Below are positions 20,901-26,035 of a stretch of 26,035 nt of DNA, piece by piece. The notes beneath the pieces were generated by a model, which ran no database searches, had not been told where the DNA came from, and worked only from the letters and a program-made list of their open reading frames with translations. Within the stretch, counting starts at the first letter, position 1. Each line of letters starts with the position of its first letter. The translations under genes and the position numbers were made by a program. Source of the stretch: a virus; the IMG/VR virus record IMGVR_UViG_3300034117_000826, positions 1 to 26,035 of that record. One strand, 5' to 3'.

Positions 20901-23900
20901 AAATTAGACAATGCGTCATCAAGAACAGTAGGTGTGTAAACAGCATCAGCAACACCTTGTGCAACCTCGGTAGTCAAGTTGGCTTGCTCTGCTTTCAAGG
21001 CGTCAATATTGCCAGCAATAACTTTCTGTGCATCAACAATCTGAACTGGTGTTGCATCTTTTACAGCATTACCAAGAACGATTGCACTCAATCGTTCTTG
21101 ACTCTTAAGAACGGCATTGTCATCAGAACTCTTCCAAAACTTTTCTATAATACTGCGACGAGCTTTTGCAACATCCAAGTTGGCAATCAAAACACCGGCA
21201 GAACCATCCTGTTGCCTAATGTAATCAACAAAATATTGCAAAGAACGTTCATGAGATATACTATCCGCACCTTCCGCAAGGACAGCAGCAGGATTAGTAA
21301 TACGCAAAACTGCTTCGGTGTTTGCCCAATCGGTGATAGAAGTCGCATACTTGCCTGTAGTCTCGTGTTGCACAAAAAGCTTTGACCAAAACTTTGCAGT
21401 AGGGATAGGAAGTGGAATATCACCACCCATAGCCTGAGCAGCCTCCAACATAGGAGGAGCAACACGACCATCAAGAGTCCAGTCAACCGCATGACCATTG
21501 ATTTCAGAAAGTGTCATAAAAGAATTACTACGATTGTAAACAGACTTAGCCAAAATGTATTTTTCAGACTTAACAAGAGCATCAAGTGCAACCTGAGCAT
21601 CAGCAACAGAGTTAGCAACCCTCACACCAGCGGACTTAGTAACCGGACGGACACGAAGAGTCTCATCCAAACGAGCCGCAAGGTCATCAGAAATCTTCTG
21701 CAAGTCAGCAATCTCCATTTGAACACGAACAGAATCATCGACGTACTTACCAAAATCACGACCACGAGAAATAAGAGCAGTGTTCTTCTTAAAAATATCC
21801 TGAGTAATAGAATCACCCAAGTCAACACCATAGTAGGCAAACACTTCCCTCAAGTGAGCAATCTCAATTGATGTCCTCTGTTGTGCAACCAAAACACGAA
21901 CCTTCAAAAGTGACTCTGTGTAATCAGAAGAACCAGTGATACTATTCTTAACCAAATCAAGAGCAATCTGGTAGTCGTCAGAAAGCTTGGCAGCGCGAGC
22001 AGCCAAGCGAGGGGAAACAGAAGCGCGAGATGCAGCAGCCTTAGAAGCCTTCTCTAAAGCTGCAACCTCTGCTGGAGTAGGAACACGCCGTGGAGAACGC
22101 TTAGCAACAGCAATTGCATCATTAAGTATAGCGTCAATCTTGTTAGCCATACCAGGAAATCGTTCCTTCAAATGCACACGAAGAGACTCAACAACAGGAG
22201 AAAGAGCAGCAATGTCACGAGAACCAGTCTCACTCAAACGAGCTACAACACTGTCAATTTGTTCCAAACTATGCACAGCCTTAGTTGGAACAACAGGTTG
22301 CCCAACACCAAGCTTCCTAACAACATTAACTACTTCTCCATAAAGGCTGTCTTTAGACAAAGCAGAATAATTAGCGAGCGGAGAAAGATATGCAGAAACA
22401 TCCATAAGTTCTTTCTGCGAACGTGCATGAAAAGCAGCATCTTCCGTATACTTCTCAAAGTCAGACAAGAACTCAGTAACAGCGTAATTGCGAGCAGATG
22501 ATGGTTCGGCGTTACGAAGAGCAAGACCTTTTTCAGAAAGGTTTTCAAAACGCTTCTGCAACTTAGCGGACTCAACAGCATGTCTGGCGTAAACACCAAA
22601 ACCATCAGTGTTAGGCAACATACTAGCAACAACACCATCAGCACGAACCATGTCAGCATGCTTAACAGCAGCATCGGAAATAGCAGTGTTCAAATAACCC
22701 AACAACTCAGCAACGTCTGCTTCGTTAACAGCAGGATTCTTCAATGCCATCAAGGCAGCATCCATGCTGCCATACTTTATTTCAAGTTGTGCTTTCAACA
22801 CATCAAGACTATCTCGCAGACCAGAATGCAAATTCTGCACAGCCTTCAAAACACCATCAAATGCGTAAGCTGAATTCTTATGCATTTGCGCTAAATACTC
22901 GGGAGCAATACCAAAATAACCATCAACAAGTTTCACAAACTCAGGGGTCTTCTTAAACTCGTTCATCATCGCTACGTTTGACATCATGTTCGCATGACCC
23001 CGAATGTAAGCAGGAACAATATTTTTCATATCAGTATCAAAAGCATCAAAAGGCTTACGACCATTAGCAACAAGCCAGTCATTGACAATCTTATTAAGAT
23101 TGTCAATAGTCAAATCTTCCTGTGTAAGTTTTTTACCAAAAAATGGAGAATCAACTCTCAAACCCCGTTGCCGAAAGTTGCCAACAATATGCATTGCACT
23201 ACCATCATCAGGAAGTAAACCAGCCATAGCGGGAGTAGAACGAACCTCATCCATCAACTCAACAAACTGCTCGGTAGAGTTATGGGGAAGATAACCCTTC
23301 TGGTATCCAATAACATGTTCAGGGACAACACTCTGCCAGCCTTCATCAGTGACACGGTGAAGGTCTTCCATAACAACACGAAAACGCTGAGCCAAGTCAA
23401 GATGCTCGGCAGAAATACCAAGCTTCGCAGCCTGGTCAATCATGGGCTGACCACTTTCAACATTATCAAGCAGTTGTCGCACAGGATTATTCTCTGGCTT
23501 CATAACCTCTTCGCGCAAAGAACCAAAACGCTGAACGGCATTAAAGTCTGCTTCTGAATAACCAATACGACGAATATCATCTGCATTTAAAATCACACGA
23601 CCAAGCTGTGCTTCACTATCAGTCAAAGAACCGTTAGCCAAAGCAACACGATACTTCTTGATTGTGCCTTCACCAAAATATTCGATAGCTCCAACACCAC
23701 GAGGTGTTATCGCCTGATGCAATGGTTTAATACCACTAGTGTTAACCAAACCAAGACGAGTCTTAGTGATACCACGCTCAAGGAACTTACCAACCACATC
23801 AGTACCAGGAACCTTGACACGACTGCCAAAATAGTAAACACCAGGACCCCTAATACCAAATTCTCTTGCCATGACATCCGGAAGAGCCTGTTTGCCTTGC

Positions 23901-24565
23901 GCAGCAATGTTCTTATAAGCAGATGCTATTTCTTCTTTAGAAAAATTAGCAAGACCACTCTTGGTCATCCACTCCATACGTTGTTGGGTAAAAGAAGCGA
24001 GCTTCTCTCTACCCTCACGACCAATCACACTTTTGCCAATAAGGCTTCGAGTCTTGACAAGCTCACCTGCGTTATTCAACATAGTCGCCTTGGCTGCAAC
24101 TGTGCCACCCAACGTAGCCCACGTCAAAGGGTCTAATGCCACATCACCAACCAGACCAACAATGCGTCCAGCCCAACCCTTCATCGGGAATGCTTTGCCA
24201 AAACCATAACTAAAGTCTTTTGTCTGGTCTGCAAAATCCCCAAACGAACCCTTCGTGTTGGGGTCAGTATCCAAAACATCAACAATCTCACGGATACCAG
24301 AAATAACAGCACGACGTGGTGTGTCGAGAATTTGCAAAGGCATCAAAAGATTCTTCAAAGCAGTTGCACCAACACCAGGCTCTGGGGGTGTGTACAAATC
24401 GTCAGGGTTGTACGGAGTAGAATCAAGAGCATTAAGTATGTACTTGGTTCTTGATGTTGGAGTCATAACTGACTCCAACGGAGGCAAAGGTGTTCGGTTA
24501 CGAACAACCGGAACTGCCCCCAACTTCTCAGTTAAACTAAACGGGGGTTTTGGGTTACTTGCCAT
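17996..24565 (-). CDS. 2189-aa giant virion-associated protein
   Basis: By far the largest gene here. The N-terminal 160 residues include GRIVGLVGDVALDPLTWATL, resembling the 'GDxxxDPxTY' segment of large ejected phage proteins. Residues about 850-1650 are mostly long helices with coiled-coil character (AIARLQSDLESISTTVDAS near 1565). The C-terminus (about 1871 onward) has TPGFHVRNGLANAVKLAF, RAFYDYEDLSEVDAV and PFWLWTSRNLIFELQ (near 2022), a motif set seen in large phage and prophage proteins that travel with the particle. No protease, transglycosylase or NTPase site is clear. Position after internal-type proteins and before the lysin suggests an internal or ejected virion protein. Alternatives: polyvalent-like protein or very large minor structural protein. 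Confidence 0.72.
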   Translation of the reverse strand: MASNPKPPFSLTEKLGAVPVVRNRTPLPPLESVMTPTSRTKYILNALDSTPYNPDDLYTPPEPGVGATALKNLLMPLQILDTPRRAVISGIREIVDVLDTDPNTKGSFGDFADQTKDFSYGFGKAFPMKGWAGRIVGLVGDVALDPLTWATLGGTVAAKATMLNNAGELVKTRSLIGKSVIGREGREKLASFTQQRMEWMTKSGLANFSKEEIASAYKNIAAQGKQALPDVMAREFGIRGPGVYYFGSRVKVPGTDVVGKFLERGITKTRLGLVNTSGIKPLHQAITPRGVGAIEYFGEGTIKKYRVALANGSLTDSEAQLGRVILNADDIRRIGYSEADFNAVQRFGSLREEVMKPENNPVRQLLDNVESGQPMIDQAAKLGISAEHLDLAQRFRVVMEDLHRVTDEGWQSVVPEHVIGYQKGYLPHNSTEQFVELMDEVRSTPAMAGLLPDDGSAMHIVGNFRQRGLRVDSPFFGKKLTQEDLTIDNLNKIVNDWLVANGRKPFDAFDTDMKNIVPAYIRGHANMMSNVAMMNEFKKTPEFVKLVDGYFGIAPEYLAQMHKNSAYAFDGVLKAVQNLHSGLRDSLDVLKAQLEIKYGSMDAALMALKNPAVNEADVAELLGYLNTAISDAAVKHADMVRADGVVASMLPNTDGFGVYARHAVESAKLQKRFENLSEKGLALRNAEPSSARNYAVTEFLSDFEKYTEDAAFHARSQKELMDVSAYLSPLANYSALSKDSLYGEVVNVVRKLGVGQPVVPTKAVHSLEQIDSVVARLSETGSRDIAALSPVVESLRVHLKERFPGMANKIDAILNDAIAVAKRSPRRVPTPAEVAALEKASKAAASRASVSPRLAARAAKLSDDYQIALDLVKNSITGSSDYTESLLKVRVLVAQQRTSIEIAHLREVFAYYGVDLGDSITQDIFKKNTALISRGRDFGKYVDDSVRVQMEIADLQKISDDLAARLDETLRVRPVTKSAGVRVANSVADAQVALDALVKSEKYILAKSVYNRSNSFMTLSEINGHAVDWTLDGRVAPPMLEAAQAMGGDIPLPIPTAKFWSKLFVQHETTGKYATSITDWANTEAVLRITNPAAVLAEGADSISHERSLQYFVDYIRQQDGSAGVLIANLDVAKARRSIIEKFWKSSDDNAVLKSQERLSAIVLGNAVKDATPVQIVDAQKVIAGNIDALKAEQANLTTEVAQGVADAVYTPTVLDDALSNLSIARLELKKDSSKELLASIDTERRSFGSEVDAAINDVVSVGPEGPADFRSLDKLRARLGYEFTGTNPDDAVSYKFQVDLANSKRFADDVDNVIVHTPFEQKSREQLLHEIETLKQMRSMDVETIEIKSDGIRQMIKVREDALGIQRKAASSNGLPVSIELRMKPKKDSLGKNVIDSKTNQVVMEADVRPSNVGTYRRYDDGTASGRLYLRKEDMSLMKLPARNARAQQLSPTDKWVEVRWRPITSDDMKATFVQGDEKATKDNRKALGYFAIYQRPGDETSAVRWLKTVEYGDEQWARSTSEYGFTSEQANTFGGVIETVDSPDLLGLAPRLPESLTVDAPPRPMTASEEAIARLQSDLESISTTVDASNASTKKARTAARSANIEAQKLVVDLQTQFDSVKGLVQPYDPVTIKRLEDRVREVQDMIARTEVGVAFKPGVRVNKTSRVRSKIDGKYYNESRPDVAGRTEVRTRAKGTSASARSYSEGFNTLEEGLEMLRTIGTRGKGFKDLEAIAVRQVQLEVEFKAAAAVLESTEIEQRLIAGLQNSILTIEKSGRVANAAGQQVGQFPTSNVRKFFPDLEEGWQYLSRGIYGAEGVKGDYGIYPGLAGSPEFVELWNQAKRFDDPAYLREMQKYVGSYTKFFKAYATMTPGFHVRNGLANAVKLAFMGAEFGNMMEATPLYIDWMKASRAGMQYEDWVLSKPAELREVLRIARKSMFGSGGGIFTEDFKDAVGGSRLWDNKLVRFNAKWGQESDNYSRFVLGFDSAKSGMDVGMAQARTKRAFYDYEDLSEVDAVMRQIVPFWLWTSRNLIFELQNQWLNPKPYQIYRSIMRNMRDPDYETSEYPSPFVREIGGIKLPFGDNLYLAPDLGFTRTPQQLGELFDPIRYTNNLNPLLKIPLEEFLGRSVFTGNPLDNPQERLIHILKGFVPPVQMGDRLIGSEGDAAKNAWLSFVGSPVRTYQTKEK

Positions 24566-25556
24566 TCTTGGTTGACTTCTTCAAGATGGCTGAATTCAAC
24601 AACGCATCCTTAAGTGGTGTCTGACCTCGGGCAATCATCTGTGCAACAATCTGTTGACTCGCATCATTCGCACGACGAACCGTATCGCTTGCTGTACCAG
24701 CACTCATTCCAATAGCATCCTTCAAAGCCTGCGCATAAGAATTACGGTCAGCAGTTGCACGTTTGTCAACAACCTGATTCGTGCCAGCCCGCTCTAAAGC
24801 AGCCCTAGCCGAATCACGTCGCATTCTTTTTATCATGTCAACCTGAACCTCTGGTTGCAACCTAAATGCATCCAACTGTTGTTGCTGAATTACCTTCAAA
24901 GGCTCCTCACCAGCATCAGCAATTAAAGCTGCAAGTCTTTCCTTGTCGCCAGTGGCATAAACATTACCACCATACTTGGCATCAATTTTAGCATTACTTG
25001 CGTTCTCGGCAGAACGCTGCTGTGGAAGTTTAGAAAACAACTCAGAAAAATACTCTGGAGAAGCAGAATATATAGCCTGCTCATTCTTAAATCCACCAAG
25101 GTCATTCATATCCGCATAAGACTCTTTGGCACCAGGCATACCAGCTTTCTGGAAAACGTCCTGTTGCATGCTTTGGTCAAGCATCGCTGTCTTAACACTC
25201 TGATTCTCCTTCATCAAAGTATCAACAAAAGATGACCACTCATCAGGACTAATACCAGAAGCTGCGCGCATCTTCTGGTCACGCTTAATATTGAAAGGAT
25301 TAACACCCTGACGAATGGCTTTTGCCGCTTGAAACCAAGAAGAATCCCGGGGTTCTGCACCAGCCCACTGAAAAGTGGGAGCAGTACGATTGTATAAATC
25401 GTCCTCGGAAAACTGCGGAGCAGACTGATAGTTGCCCATAAGGTACTGCATAACAGGGTCCATCAAAGAAGATGAGAAATCAAAACCACCCTTGGAACCC
25501 AAGATATTCGCAATCATTTGCGAATAATCTTGATACGGAATATCCTGCTCGGCCAT
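24555..25556 (-). CDS. Internal-virion-type protein, 333 aa
   Basis: Begins MAEQDIPYQDYSQMIANIL, with AAAGGA about 10 nt before the ATG. The protein is mainly amphipathic helix with many Gln/Met/Ala (QDVFQKAGMPGAKESYAD, LQPEVQVDMIKRMRRDSA, ASQQIVAQMIARGQTP) and ends in a basic tail (LKKSTKNGK). It overlaps the giant protein's start by 11 nt. Its position between a Gln-rich helical protein and the giant protein resembles the internal or ejection-protein cluster of podovirus-like particles. No diagnostic motif. Confidence 0.68.
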   Translation of the reverse strand: MAEQDIPYQDYSQMIANILGSKGGFDFSSSLMDPVMQYLMGNYQSAPQFSEDDLYNRTAPTFQWAGAEPRDSSWFQAAKAIRQGVNPFNIKRDQKMRAASGISPDEWSSFVDTLMKENQSVKTAMLDQSMQQDVFQKAGMPGAKESYADMNDLGGFKNEQAIYSASPEYFSELFSKLPQQRSAENASNAKIDAKYGGNVYATGDKERLAALIADAGEEPLKVIQQQQLDAFRLQPEVQVDMIKRMRRDSARAALERAGTNQVVDKRATADRNSYAQALKDAIGMSAGTASDTVRRANDASQQIVAQMIARGQTPLKDALLNSAILKKSTKNGK

Positions 25557-25577
25557 ACTAATTAGTCCTTTTGTTCC

Positions 25578-26035
25578 CTAAAACTCTTTAGCCAAAGCAG
25601 GGAATTTCTTCTTAGCTGCAGCCAAAGTTGTAAACTTGTAATTAGGATTCAAGTCTGCCAAAGCAGCCTTGAAGTTGGGGTAGTTATCTGGTGCTGCAGC
25701 AACCTGCTGCGCACGTGATGTAGCACTACCAGCAGCAACTGGTTGAGCATTCACACCAGGACCAGCAATAGTGCCATCAACAGCACCACCAGCCCCGATA
25801 ATAGCTTCTTCAAGTGCATTCTTTCGAGTACCAGCATCCTGCTCAACAGCAAAACGAGACTGATTGATTTGGTCCATCAACTGATTCATGGCACTAGCGC
25901 GAGCTGTATCGGCATTCGCCTGATACGCAGCACGTTGAGAACCCAAACCAGTAGTCGCATAATTCTGAGCCATCTGTGAAAGACCAAGATTAGATTGATT
26001 GTTAGCTAACTGATTAGCTGACATCAATTGCTGCA
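25578..26035 (-). CDS. Gln/Ala-rich internal-virion-type protein (partial, 5' end off window)
   Basis: The frame continues through Gln codons to the window edge, so the N-terminus is missing. Visible parts are LANNQSNLGLSQMAQNYA, DTARASAMNQLMDQINQSRF and a Gly/Ala-rich linker (IIGAGGAVDGTIAGPGVNAQ), ending KFTTLAAAKKKFPALAKEF. The low-complexity, helical composition is that of internal virion or adaptor proteins. First visible gene of the right-hand late block, transcribed leftward. Confidence 0.65.
   Translation of the reverse strand, partial: QQLMSANQLANNQSNLGLSQMAQNYATTGLGSQRAAYQANADTARASAMNQLMDQINQSRFAVEQDAGTRKNALEEAIIGAGGAVDGTIAGPGVNAQPVAAGSATSRAQQVAAAPDNYPNFKAALADLNPNYKFTTLAAAKKKFPALAKEF

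Noticed and set aside
19205-24136. Several plus-strand frames of 100-190 codons inside the giant gene (for example 19205-19786, 20219-20749, 23717-24136)
   Set aside because: They lie opposite a single continuous coding frame with sensible protein composition and lack RBSs and family features.
1-26035. CRISPR arrays, insertion sequences, integrase or attachment sites
   Set aside because: No spaced direct-repeat array, transposase or recombinase motif was found on either strand.

Overview
The window is a piece of a tailed double-stranded DNA bacteriophage (Caudoviricetes) whose host is probably a low-GC aquatic actinobacterium. A WhiB-family iron-sulfur protein points to an actinobacterial host, since WhiB is confined to Actinobacteria and their phages. 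The modest GC content, the actinobacterial-style Thr-rich secreted protein, and small proteins typical of marine and freshwater phages agree with planktonic Actinobacteria such as Nanopelagicales (acI); the genus is inference. No integrase, transposase, tRNA or CRISPR array was seen.

Layout. (1) About 1-4028, minus strand: a tightly overlapped late operon running leftward off the window. It holds a terminase-small-subunit-like protein, a hidden 44-aa zinc ribbon, small virion/tail-type proteins, a Gly-rich adhesin-like protein, a 2-oxoglutarate/Fe(II) oxygenase and a signal-peptide-bearing PA14-like protein cut by the window edge. (2) 4029-4216: divergent control region with a 16-bp palindrome, a 12-bp direct repeat and a hairpin. 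(3) 4217-7853, plus strand: small early genes, starting with three lysine-rich proteins and separated by unusually strong inverted repeats, including two copies of one 31-bp hairpin element and a four-hairpin cluster at 6984-7175. (4) 7840-12357: an accessory operon with an amidoligase-like enzyme, a YafJ-type class II glutamine amidotransferase, a companion of unknown function, WhiB, a small zinc ribbon, several unknowns and a lytic transglycosylase with a TTG start. (5) 12354-17605: replication and recombination operon behind a consensus -35/-10 promoter: Cas4/RecB-like nuclease, unknown protein, DnaB-type helicase, archaeo-eukaryotic-type primase, RusA resolvase, a second PD-(D/E)XK-like protein, a stand-alone sigma region 4 protein, and three small genes. 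(6) 17475-26035, minus strand: late genes read leftward, with two internal-virion-like proteins, a 2189-aa giant protein and an M15-type endolysin that collides tail to tail with the last plus-strand gene.

If the genome is circular or circularly permuted, both minus-strand blocks are probably one continuous late operon, with portal, capsid and large terminase outside the window. The most interesting parts are the amidoligase/amidotransferase pair, the WhiB plus stand-alone sigma-4 combination, and the structured, repeated intergenic hairpins of the early region.
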